The position numbers and the translations under genes were made by a program. The notes beneath the pieces were generated by a model. The model made no database searches. It was given only the letters and a program-made list of their open reading frames with translations, and was not told the origin of the DNA. Below, piece after piece: positions 28,061-36,012 of a DNA stretch of 64,000 nucleotides; position 1 is the stretch's first letter, and each line of letters starts with the position of its first letter. Origin of the DNA: Singulisphaera acidiphila DSM 18658 (lineage in GTDB: Bacteria > Planctomycetota > Planctomycetia > Isosphaerales > Isosphaeraceae); contig NC_019892.1 of the NCBI RefSeq assembly GCF_000242455.2, forward strand, positions 1,612,001 through 1,676,000, given 5' to 3'.

Positions 28061-30730
28061 TCACGCACACTCAGCGCTAGGACGCTGGCGGCGGCGGATC
28101 GGTCCGAACTCGACGCGGATCAAGGCGGCGGGGTCGAGATGCGATCGGGCGGCTCGGCGGACCTTGGCCGTGCTCACGCGCGAGATCCGTTCGGGCCAAT
28201 GGATCGGCTCATCCAGCGGCAAGCCCCAACGCTCCAACTCCATCAGGCGCTCGGCTCGTTGTTCGACGGTTTGGAAGTCAAACACCCAGGAACCGGCCAG
28301 GTAGCGTCGGGCGCAGTCGACCTCGTCATCCGTGAACGCACCTTCGTGCATCGCCCGCACCTGCTCGGCGATCGCGGCGACAACGCGGTCGGCCTCGTCG
28401 GGCATGGTGCCCACATAGACGCGAAAGAGGCCGGGGACCACGTCGGCCGTGTCGGTGATACCGCCGCCGACGGAATAGGCCAGCCCCAACTCGTCGCGGA
28501 GGATCCGGCTCAAGCGATCGGTGAACCCTGGCCCACTGCCGAAAATATGGTCGAGGACGGCCAGGGCGTCGAAGTCGGGATGGTTGCGCGGAATCCCGAG
28601 GTGGCCCAGGACGATGTGGACCTGTTCGCCCGGCTGGGAGATGCGGCGAACCCGGGGCCTGGCCGACCGGACCAGGCGAGGGTAGTCCTCGAGACTCCCC
28701 CCGCGTGGCTTCCAGCGGTCAAAATGTGTTTTCACCAGGCTCGTAAGCTTTTTGGGGTCGAAGTCGCCGGCCGCGACCAGGAACGCGTTGTCAGCCGCGA
28801 AGTGATTGCGGTGATGGGCTTTGACGTCCGGCAGCGAGAGCCGGGCGATGTCCCGGCTCGAGCCGCGCGGGTCGCGGGCGTACGGATGGTCGCCATAGAC
28901 AAGCCCACGGAAGATCAGGTCAGCACGGAAGGCCGGGTCCTCGCGGTCGCCCTGCAATTCGGCCGCGATCCGCCGCTTCGCCCAGGGGAAGGCCTCCTCG
29001 GGGAACGACGGGTGAAGCGCGACGTCCGCCAGAATCTCGATCGCCAAGGGCAAATCCTCAGCGCGGACCCGAAGCGAGACTCCTGTGGAGCCGACGTCAA
29101 TCGTGCCCCCGACATCCTCAATGGCTTCGGCGAGAGTCTCGGCTGGTCGCGACTTCGTCCCCTCCTCAAGGAGTCGGCCTGTCAGATAGGCCAGGCCGGG
29201 CTTGGTCTCACGGAGTAACCCGGCGTCGACGAACAACTCGAGCGCCACGATTCCGGTTTCGGGCCGGCGCTCGTAGATCAAGCGGAGGCCGTTGGACAGC
29301 GTGGTCCGCTGCGGGCTGTAGTCGGTCAGCCGCGAGTTGCCGTTAGGGATTTCCAGTAAGATCGGCCGATCGGGGCTAGGGTCGGGTGCCGTCCAGGTCA
29401 CCTCGGGGACAGTCTCGGAGGGGAGCAGGACGGTCATCGTCCGCCCCGAGCGGGGCATGGACCAGCCTCCCGTGAGGCTCGAGTCGACCAGATAGGTGGA
29501 GGCTACCCGGCGAATGTCGTCGGGTGAGACGGCCATGGCCGCGCGGTGCTCGGCCTGCCAGGCCCGCCAGTCGTCCCAGAGTGCCACATTTCCGAGCCCG
29601 GCCGCCAGGCCCGCCAGATCCTCCTGCTCCCAACGCCAGGCGGCTTCCAGGCGATGCCGCGAGCGCGATAGTTCTTCAGGAGTCGGCCCCTCGTCGGCGA
29701 GCTCGGCGATCAGTTCGGCAATGGCGTGCTCGATCCGCGCCGGTTCCACGTCGGAGGCTGCTTCGACCTGCAAGAGAAATTGTCCGGCCCAGCGTGCATC
29801 GTCCTGGCCGGTCTCGACCCAGGTGGCAAGTTTGCGGCGCTCGACCAGCTCGTTCCAGAGCCGGGATCGACGCCCGCAGGTCAAGAGATCGGAAAGGACG
29901 TTGAGTGCCGGCCCGTCGGAATGGCCTCTCGGGACGCTGTGCCATCCGAGCAGGCCACGGGCCACCGACTCGGCGTCGACCAGTGTGAAATCACGCCGGC
30001 CCATCTGGCGCGGCTCGGTGAGCGGAGGAGGGAGTCGCTCGTCGACGCCGGGTCGCAACGGTTCGAAATGGGCCGAAACCCGATCGAGCGCACGCTCGGG
30101 ATCGATGTCGCCGACGATCACGAGCACGGCGCCGTCGGGGCGGTAGTGCTGGCGATAGAAGGCGCGGAGATCCTCGGAGCCGATCCGCGCCAGGTCGTCG
30201 GGCCAGCCGAGGATCGGGTTGCGGTAGGGATGCCGGAGGTAGGTGAGTGCCAGGTGAGTCTGGTCCAACCGGCCCATCGGTGAGTCGAGGTCGCGGGCCC
30301 GCTCTTCGCCGATCACGTGGCGCTCGGCTTCGACTTCGCGCGGGTCGAAGGTCGCCCCGCGCATCCGGTCGGCCTCAACCTCCAGGGCCAGTTCCCAACG
30401 ATCCGACGGGAAGGCGAACCAGTAGTGGGTGCAATCTTCGCCCGTCTCGGCGTTCGATTGGCCGGCCGCCACAAACGCGAGCCGGTCAATTTGCCCCTTG
30501 GGGAATCGCTCGGTCCCCTTGAACAGCATGTGCTCGACGAAATGGGCGAGCCCGGTTTTTCCGGCTGGCTCATCGACCGACCCGGCCGGGTAGTAAAGGT
30601 CGCAGACCACGACGGGGGCGTGGGTTCTCGGGAGGACTAAGGCTTTAAAGCCATTGGCAAGCGTCCGTTCGAAGACCGGCAAGTCCCCCACCCAGGCCGG
30701 TGATGGGCGGGCGGTCAATCGTCGGGCCAT
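28061..30730 (-). CDS. M16 family zinc protease (two-domain, pitrilysin type)
   Basis: 889 aa from ATG 30730 (AAAGGGGCAG upstream). First half: M16 catalytic domain with the inverted zinc motif HFVEH (63-67; HxxEH) and the third ligand Glu in LEVEADRM (about 119), followed by an M16_C domain. The second half repeats the fold (RTTLSNGLRLIYERRPETGIVALELFVDAG) but lacks HxxEH, as in two-repeat enzymes where the second unit closes the chamber. It degrades peptides. No clear signal peptide, so its compartment is uncertain. Unrelated neighbours. Confidence 0.93.
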   Translation of the reverse strand: MARRLTARPSPAWVGDLPVFERTLANGFKALVLPRTHAPVVVCDLYYPAGSVDEPAGKTGLAHFVEHMLFKGTERFPKGQIDRLAFVAAGQSNAETGEDCTHYWFAFPSDRWELALEVEADRMRGATFDPREVEAERHVIGEERARDLDSPMGRLDQTHLALTYLRHPYRNPILGWPDDLARIGSEDLRAFYRQHYRPDGAVLVIVGDIDPERALDRVSAHFEPLRPGVDERLPPPLTEPRQMGRRDFTLVDAESVARGLLGWHSVPRGHSDGPALNVLSDLLTCGRRSRLWNELVERRKLATWVETGQDDARWAGQFLLQVEAASDVEPARIEHAIAELIAELADEGPTPEELSRSRHRLEAAWRWEQEDLAGLAAGLGNVALWDDWRAWQAEHRAAMAVSPDDIRRVASTYLVDSSLTGGWSMPRSGRTMTVLLPSETVPEVTWTAPDPSPDRPILLEIPNGNSRLTDYSPQRTTLSNGLRLIYERRPETGIVALELFVDAGLLRETKPGLAYLTGRLLEEGTKSRPAETLAEAIEDVGGTIDVGSTGVSLRVRAEDLPLAIEILADVALHPSFPEEAFPWAKRRIAAELQGDREDPAFRADLIFRGLVYGDHPYARDPRGSSRDIARLSLPDVKAHHRNHFAADNAFLVAAGDFDPKKLTSLVKTHFDRWKPRGGSLEDYPRLVRSARPRVRRISQPGEQVHIVLGHLGIPRNHPDFDALAVLDHIFGSGPGFTDRLSRILRDELGLAYSVGGGITDTADVVPGLFRVYVGTMPDEADRVVAAIAEQVRAMHEGAFTDDEVDCARRYLAGSWVFDFQTVEQRAERLMELERWGLPLDEPIHWPERISRVSTAKVRRAARSHLDPAALIRVEFGPIRRRQRPSAECA

Positions 30731-30922
30731 TGGCTGCCCCTTTCTCGAGGCTGAGTGACATCGATGGCGACCGGAACCCAGCGTGGGTCTCGAAGACGCC
30801 CGGCTGCGCCGGCCGGCAATAGCCTTTCGGATGGATCGAGAAGAGCGGCCGTCTCGAGCTCCCACCATGGGTCAGGAGACACCCGCTCCAATAGATACGC
30901 AACCCTATCCAACTCTAATCTT

Positions 30923-30950
30923 ATGGTATGGTCATCAAGTTGGCCGTCAA
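30923..30950 (-). promoter_or_regulatory. Candidate promoter for the M16 protease gene
   Basis: Minus-strand TTGACG (30945-30950) and TACCAT (30923-30928) with a 16-base spacer. This would give a leader of about 185 bases. Moderate match only. Confidence 0.35.
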
Positions 30951-31095
30951 TCGCAAGGTGCATGCCCCGGAACCGAAAATCGATCGTCAGGGCTTAATGA
31001 GCATACCCGCGCAATCTTGGTCTTGCATGAGAGAGCCTAATCCCCCACAATGACGAAGTCTGCCGGGCCAACCGCCAAAGAGTTCAAGATGGCGG

Positions 31096-31221
31096 GGGTC
31101 TGGGTGAGCCGGGGGGGACCCGGGCAATGGGGGCTTGCGAACCTGGTCAGGCCGGGAACGGAGCAGCCATAAGCATCGCCTTCATGTGCCCGGGAGAACC
31201 TCCCCGGCTCTCCCAGTCCCC
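31096..31221 (+). ncRNA. ffs: Signal recognition particle RNA (4.5S type)
   Basis: Contains the highly conserved SRP apical hairpin GGTCAGG-CCG-GGAA-CGG-AGCAGCC at 31145-31168. The two ends form a long stem: TGGG and GAGCCGGGG (31101-31114) pair with CCCCGGCTC and CCCA (31202-31215), and CCCGGGCA pairs with TGCCCGGG further in. A run of seven T (31227-31233) follows, giving termination. There is no Alu domain, so it is the short bacterial form. It lies about 130 bases before dnaX, the classic ffs-dnaX neighbourhood. The exact ends are estimated from the stem. Confidence 0.93.
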
Positions 31222-31366
31222 TGCACTTTTTTTGTTGATCTCTTTGCTTTGAGAAGTTCAGCCCGGTCGCGAGCGATCTCTCAAAAAAAAGCGGGCATTT
31301 CGCCCATCTCCCCAAGGCCCGACGGAGCGTGCCTCCTGGCCCAGCGCCAGTCCGGCCAAGCCGACA

Positions 31367-33136
31367 ATGCCCCAGCCGGCCGATCCTTCGAGCTATACCG
31401 TCGTCGCCCGACGCTACCGCCCTCAGCGGTTTGAAGATGTCGTCGGGCAAGACAATGTCGTCGAATCGCTCCGTAACGCGATCAAGCTGAATCGGGTCAC
31501 CCATGCCTACCTGTTCTCGGGGACCCGAGGCGTCGGCAAGACCTCGATTGCCCGGATCTTCGCGAAATGCCTTAATTGTGTGAAAGGGCCGACCGACCAG
31601 CCCTGCCTGCAATGCGATATCTGTCAGGCGATCGCGACTGGGGAGGACGTCGATGTTCTTGAAATCGACGGTGCCAGCAACAACGGCGTCGAATCGGTGC
31701 GCGAGCTGAGGCAGAACACCGGGCTCAGGCCGAGTCGGGCTCGATTCAAGATTTACTATATTGACGAAGTCCACATGCTTTCGACGGGGGCTTTCAACGC
31801 GCTTTTGAAGACGTTGGAGGAGCCTCCGCCGCATGTGAAGTTCTTCTTCGCCACCACCGAGCCCGGCAAGATTCCGGTCACGGTCCTCTCGCGCTGTCAG
31901 CGTTATGATTTTGCGGGGATCACCCCCGAACAAATCGTTGCGACGCTCAGCGACATCTGCATTCGCGAGCAGATCCAGGCCGAACCCGAGGCGCTTCAGA
32001 CCATTGCCCGCCGCGCGGGGGGCTCGATGCGTGACGCCCAGTCGCTCGTCGAGCAACTGCTCTCCTCGGCCGGCGAACGACTGACCGTCGAGGCGGTTCA
32101 CCGCCTGCTCGGCACCGCCAGCGACGAGCGGATCCTCGACGTGCTCGATGCCCTGGCCGACCATGACTCGGGCGCGGTCCTCCGGCTCGTGGACGCGGCG
32201 GCCAACCAGGGGATTCAGCCGACCGACCTGCTCAACGGGGTCATCGACTTCCTGCGCGACGTGATGGTCCTCTCGGCCGGAGCCGACCAGACGGTGCTGA
32301 CGGCGACACCTCGCCAGCGCCCTCGGCTCCAAGCGGTCGTTGACCGCTGGCCGCTCGACTCGATCCTGGCCGCGCTGCAGATCCTTCCCGAAGCCCGCTC
32401 CAAGCTGCGCGGGAGTCCCCACGGCCGGACCATCATTGAAGTCGGCCTGGTGAAGGTGGCGCGGTTGGAGAACCTCGCTGAGATCAGCGATTTGGTCGGG
32501 CGGCTGGTTGCGCTGGAAGGGGGGCTGCCGCCGATGGACCCCTCGCAGACCCTTGTAAAAAAAAAGTTAGCCCCGCCTGATCCTGAGCCTGCATCGCCGT
32601 CGATTGCACGCCGCGAGCCTGTGCAGACTCCCCTTTCCCCTCCTCCTCCCCCAGAGCCTGAAACCTCTCCGCCGCCATCCTCGCGTCGCGAGGAGGCGCA
32701 TCCCCCCCGCCCTTCTCTTGCTTCGCCCCTCATTTTGAGCGAGGTCCTCGCGATCTGGCCCCAGGTCGTCCAGAAGGTCGGGCTTGGGCTGGGGAAGGGG
32801 TTGAGCCAGGTTGCGCCCACGGCGATTTCAGAGCCGGACATCCTGGTCATCGGAGTGCCGCCGAGATACAATTGGGTCGTCGAGGACTGTGGAACTCCGC
32901 AGTCTCAGGCCAAGATTGAGGAGGCTCTCGAGAGCCTCTTGAACCGGCGGGTTCAGCTTCGATTCGAACGCTCATCCAAGGAAGTTTCTTCCGCATCTCC
33001 GACGGTCGACGCGGCCCCTAATCGGCACGACGAGGTTTCCGATGACCCCATGGTCCGCAAGGTCGTCGAGCTTTTTGAGGCCCGTCCCGTCCTGATGGAA
33101 ACCGAAGAAGATTTGACCCGCACTTCCAGCGCCTGA
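31367..33136 (+). CDS. dnaX: DNA polymerase III tau subunit (possible gamma by slippage)
   Basis: 589 aa clamp-loader ATPase. Walker A GTRGVGKTS (52-60), zinc-binding cysteines C71, C80, C83 and C86 in the CLNCV...PCLQCDIC segment, Walker B/DEVH (133-136), sensor-1 ATTEPGKIPVTVLSRCQRYDF. Domains I-III end near residue 380; a Pro-rich linker (about 405-450) leads to the C-terminal tau-specific part (LILSEVLAIWPQVVQKVGLGLGKG). At codons 397-400 a run of nine A includes A AAA AAG, and both alternative frames stop within five codons, so a gamma form of about 404 aa is likely. Followed 58 bases later by ybaB and then recR, a standard order. Confidence 0.97.
   Translation: MPQPADPSSYTVVARRYRPQRFEDVVGQDNVVESLRNAIKLNRVTHAYLFSGTRGVGKTSIARIFAKCLNCVKGPTDQPCLQCDICQAIATGEDVDVLEIDGASNNGVESVRELRQNTGLRPSRARFKIYYIDEVHMLSTGAFNALLKTLEEPPPHVKFFFATTEPGKIPVTVLSRCQRYDFAGITPEQIVATLSDICIREQIQAEPEALQTIARRAGGSMRDAQSLVEQLLSSAGERLTVEAVHRLLGTASDERILDVLDALADHDSGAVLRLVDAAANQGIQPTDLLNGVIDFLRDVMVLSAGADQTVLTATPRQRPRLQAVVDRWPLDSILAALQILPEARSKLRGSPHGRTIIEVGLVKVARLENLAEISDLVGRLVALEGGLPPMDPSQTLVKKKLAPPDPEPASPSIARREPVQTPLSPPPPPEPETSPPPSSRREEAHPPRPSLASPLILSEVLAIWPQVVQKVGLGLGKGLSQVAPTAISEPDILVIGVPPRYNWVVEDCGTPQSQAKIEEALESLLNRRVQLRFERSSKEVSSASPTVDAAPNRHDEVSDDPMVRKVVELFEARPVLMETEEDLTRTSSA
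32557..32580 (+). other. dnaX slippery site and gamma stop codons
   Basis: Nine consecutive A (32557-32565) followed by G create the zero-frame heptamer A AAA AAG (32560-32566). Reading one base back (or adding one A to the mRNA) gives Val-Ser-Pro-Ala and TGA at 32578-32580; losing one A gives TAG at 32568-32570. The A9 length equals that of the Thermus thermophilus dnaX transcriptional-slippage site, and the heptamer equals the E. coli ribosomal-frameshift site. No obvious Shine-Dalgarno sequence stands at the ~10-base distance used in E. coli. Confidence 0.75.
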
Positions 33137-33194
33137 TACTCGTATTGGAATAGGGCGGGCGACGAGTTTCGCGAACCAATGAAGAAGGTTTGTC

Positions 33195-33551
33195 GTGTTC
33201 AATAATCTAGGCAACCTCGCTGACATGATGCGGAATGCCGGGAAGATCCGGGAGACCGTTGAGAAGGCCACCGAATCGCTCGGCCAGCTCCAAGTCGAAG
33301 GGACCGCTGGCGGCGGGGTCGTCACGGCCAAGGCGAACGGCCGTCTTGAATTGCTCGCGGTGCGGATTGACCCGAAGCTTCTGGCCGACGGCGATGCCGA
33401 GCTGCTGGAAGACTTGGTGACGGCCGCCGTGAACCAGGCGCTGACGAAGGCCCGTGAGGCGGCCGCGCAGTCCCTCTCGTCGCTCGCGGGTGGGTTTCCG
33501 ATCCCTGGGTTGTCGACTCTGCTCGGTCCAGGTGGCGGCGGAGGAGCCTGA
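33195..33551 (+). CDS. ybaB: YbaB/EbfC family nucleoid-associated protein
   Basis: 118 aa, GTG start at 33195 with GAAGAAGG upstream. The family is recognised by MFNNLGNLADMMRNAGKIRE (helix), VEGTAGGGVVTAKANGRLELLAVRIDP (the conserved beta-hairpin V.g.aggG.V.v...G...v..v.I.p) and the helical LLEDLVTAAVNQALTKARE. The protein forms dimers that bind DNA. The C-terminus is an unusual Gly-rich tail (GPGGGGGA). It lies between dnaX and recR with only 3 bases before recR, so the three are one operon. Confidence 0.95.
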   Translation: MFNNLGNLADMMRNAGKIRETVEKATESLGQLQVEGTAGGGVVTAKANGRLELLAVRIDPKLLADGDAELLEDLVTAAVNQALTKAREAAAQSLSSLAGGFPIPGLSTLLGPGGGGGA

Positions 33552-33554
33552 GCC

Positions 33555-34160
33555 ATGGCGGGTTACTCGGGCACGGTTGACCGGCTGATCGATGCGTTCG
33601 GCCGCTTGCCGGGCGTGGGGGCGAAAACCGCCGAACGTCTGGCCCACCACCTCCTCAAGTGCCCTGCCGAAGAAGCCTTGGCCTTGGCCGATGCGATTCG
33701 CGATGTCCGGGAACGGGTTCGGCATTGCCAGACCTGCTACCACCTGACGGAAGCCGAACACCCCCTCTGCGGCATCTGTCGCGACCCCAGGCGTGACGCG
33801 TCGGTCGTCTGCGTTGTCGAGCAACCGCGCGACCTGCTCGCCCTCGAGAAGGCGGGCACGTTCCGAGGCGTCTATCACGTGCTGCTCGGCCGGCTCGCGC
33901 CTTTGCAAGGGATGGGCCCTGACCAGTTGACCCTCCCCGCGCTTGAAGCCCGCGTCCGTTCCGGGACGATTCAGGAGTTGATCATGGCGACCAACCCGAA
34001 CCTCGAAGGGGACGGCACCGCGCTCCTGGTCGCGAATCGATTGGCCGACTCCGGGGTCCCAATCACACGGCTGGCCCGAGGCCTCGCCTCGGGAAGCGTC
34101 CTGGAATTCGCCAATAAAGAAATGCTTGCTGATGCAATTAACGGTCGCCAGCGTTTTTGA
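33555..34160 (+). CDS. recR: Recombination mediator RecR
   Basis: 201 aa, standard length. Helix-hairpin-helix LIDAFGRLPGVGAKTAERLAHHLL, a C4 zinc finger (C58, C61, C72, C75), a Toprim domain beginning VVCVVEQPRDLLALEKAG and a C-terminal Walker-B-like region (TRLARGLASGSVLEFANKEML). RecR works with RecO/RecF to load RecA on gapped DNA. Starts 3 bases after the ybaB stop; ends the dnaX operon. Confidence 0.97.
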   Translation: MAGYSGTVDRLIDAFGRLPGVGAKTAERLAHHLLKCPAEEALALADAIRDVRERVRHCQTCYHLTEAEHPLCGICRDPRRDASVVCVVEQPRDLLALEKAGTFRGVYHVLLGRLAPLQGMGPDQLTLPALEARVRSGTIQELIMATNPNLEGDGTALLVANRLADSGVPITRLARGLASGSVLEFANKEMLADAINGRQRF

Positions 34161-34212
34161 GGAGTTTTTGAAATTTTTCAGGGGGATAGTGTGAGCGGCG
34201 AGCGGATGGCAT

Positions 34213-34218
34213 TATAAT
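34213..34218 (+). promoter_or_regulatory. Possible -10 element of rpoN
   Basis: A perfect TATAAT hexamer 161 bases upstream of the rpoN start codon. The sequence 17 bases before it (TGTGAG) is a poor -35 element, so the promoter call is weak. Confidence 0.3.
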
Positions 34219-34379
34219 TGCTGTGAGTGAGGCCGTGAAACGGGATGGTGGGACAGAACTGAGCCGCGTTGGCCTCGGATCAGACCTCTCTGGGGTTCTT
34301 GTCTGCCTGGAAGTGGCCATCGCGACGTCGTTGCCGGGATTGCCCAATATTCCTCTCTTCCACGACGGAAAGCAGGACC

Positions 34380-35819
34380 ATGCGTCTCGATACTTCCCAG
34401 CAGATGCGTACCGATATGCGCCTCCGCATGGCGCCTCGCATGATCCAGTCGATGGAAATTCTCCAGTTGCCGCTGATGGCGCTGCAGGAGCGAATTGACC
34501 AGGAATTGAGCGAGAACCCGGTGCTCGTCGACTTGCGCGACACCCCCGCGCCCGAGTCGGACAGTGAAGAGGCACCCGCCACCCCCGAGGAGCCCACGAC
34601 GACCGAGTTCGAGGCCGACGGCGGCATGGATGGCCAGGACGACTGGTCAGAACCGTTTGGGGAGACGCACCGGCTCAGCCGAGCCGCGATGAGCGAAGAA
34701 GCGGATCGGAAACATGACGCGATGCAGAACATGGCCTCGCGGCCTCGCTCGCTTCATGACGACCTTGACGATCAGCTTGGCTTCCTCGACCCCGAGCCGA
34801 CGGTCCGCACCCTGGCTCAGTACATCATTTTCAACCTTGATGAGAATGGGTATCTAAACCACGACCTCAGCGAGATGCTTCGCGACTATGGTGGCGACGC
34901 CACGATGGCGCAGGCGGAAGAGGCGCTTCGCCTGATTCAGAAGCTGGACCCGCTCGGCGTGGGGGCCCGGAATCTGCGGGAGTGCTTGCTCCTACAACTC
35001 AACCAGGATATCCCGTCGCGCGAGATCCTCCAGGTCTTGATCTCGAACCACCTGGACGACCTCCAACAGAACCGGCTCCCCGCCATCGAGAAGAAGACCG
35101 GGATCCCGATCGACGACATCAAGGAGGCGATGGAACACCTCCGGCGGCTCAACCCGAGGCCGGGCGCACGTTTCGCTCCGGAGAGTACGCAGTACGTCGT
35201 GCCCGACCTGATCGTCGAGGCCAACGAGCATGGCGAATACGAAGTCCGGCTCGTCGACGAGCACACGCCCCAGCTCTCGATCTCGCGATACTACCAGATG
35301 CAGCTCAAGAACAAGGCCACCGATGCTGCGGCCCGCGAGTTCATCCAAAAGCGGATCCAGTCGGCTCGTTGGCTGATCGAGTCGATCGAGCAACGGCGCA
35401 ATACGCTTCTGAAAGTCGCTCGAGCGATCATCGATCACCAGAAAGATTTTCTCGACAAAGGGCCCGAGTTCATCGAGCCCTTGAAGATGCAGCAGATCGC
35501 CGACCGGGTTCATGTTCATGTGACCACAGTGAGTCGGGCCGTCGACGATAAGTGGGTGCAGACTCCCCGGGGAATTTTCGCGCTCAAACGCTTCTTCGGA
35601 GGCGGCACCACCACCGCCGACGGTGAAGAAGTCGCCTGGGATACGATCAAGCAGAAGCTGCTTGAGATCATCGCCAAGGAAGACAAGCAGAGCCCTCTCT
35701 CTGACGAGGAGATCGTCGAGGAACTGGGTCGGCACGGCTTCCCGGTGGCTCGGCGCACCGTGACCAAGTATCGCCGGACCTTGCGCATTCCCTCGAGCCG
35801 TCAGCGCAAGCAGTTCTGA
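34380..35819 (+). CDS. rpoN: RNA polymerase sigma-54 factor
   Basis: 479 aa from ATG 34380 (AGGA six bases upstream... CAGGACC). Region I: MRLRMAPRMIQSMEILQLPLMALQERI with the Leu/Gln-rich activator-interacting helix. An acidic region II follows (about 50-95), then the core-binding region III. The HTH is near VHVTTVSRAVDDKWVQTPRG, and the diagnostic RpoN box ARRTVTKYR is at residues 457-465. All are intact, so it should read -24/-12 promoters. An upstream in-frame extension exists but begins before the conserved region I and lacks a ribosome-binding site. Confidence 0.96.
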   Translation: MRLDTSQQMRTDMRLRMAPRMIQSMEILQLPLMALQERIDQELSENPVLVDLRDTPAPESDSEEAPATPEEPTTTEFEADGGMDGQDDWSEPFGETHRLSRAAMSEEADRKHDAMQNMASRPRSLHDDLDDQLGFLDPEPTVRTLAQYIIFNLDENGYLNHDLSEMLRDYGGDATMAQAEEALRLIQKLDPLGVGARNLRECLLLQLNQDIPSREILQVLISNHLDDLQQNRLPAIEKKTGIPIDDIKEAMEHLRRLNPRPGARFAPESTQYVVPDLIVEANEHGEYEVRLVDEHTPQLSISRYYQMQLKNKATDAAAREFIQKRIQSARWLIESIEQRRNTLLKVARAIIDHQKDFLDKGPEFIEPLKMQQIADRVHVHVTTVSRAVDDKWVQTPRGIFALKRFFGGGTTTADGEEVAWDTIKQKLLEIIAKEDKQSPLSDEEIVEELGRHGFPVARRTVTKYRRTLRIPSSRQRKQF

Positions 35820-35872
35820 CGAAGTTGGGCCTCCTTGAGGCTGCTGATCTGATCGCCTTTCCTGCCAAATTT

Positions 35873-35908
35873 GCAGCTCTCGAGGGGCCACCGTCCTTCG
35901 AGAGCTGC
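35873..35908. terminator. Hairpin between convergent rpoN and DUF1501 genes
   Basis: Perfect 11-bp stem (35873-35883 with 35898-35908) and 14-base loop, without a T tract on either side. It sits between converging transcripts and could stop either. Confidence 0.45.
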
Positions 35909-36012
35909 GATCGTGATCGGAAGATCCGGCAGATTGAAGCCGCCCTTCGGGAGAAGAGAGGCTCGGCCCATTCGGCGATGGAGAGCCGTCCGGGCCGGTT
36001 GGGGCGCGGCCG

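Noticed and set aside
31037..32422. 461-codon minus-strand frame
   Set aside because: It is the antisense of dnaX and the SRP RNA; composition is not protein-like and dnaX is certain.
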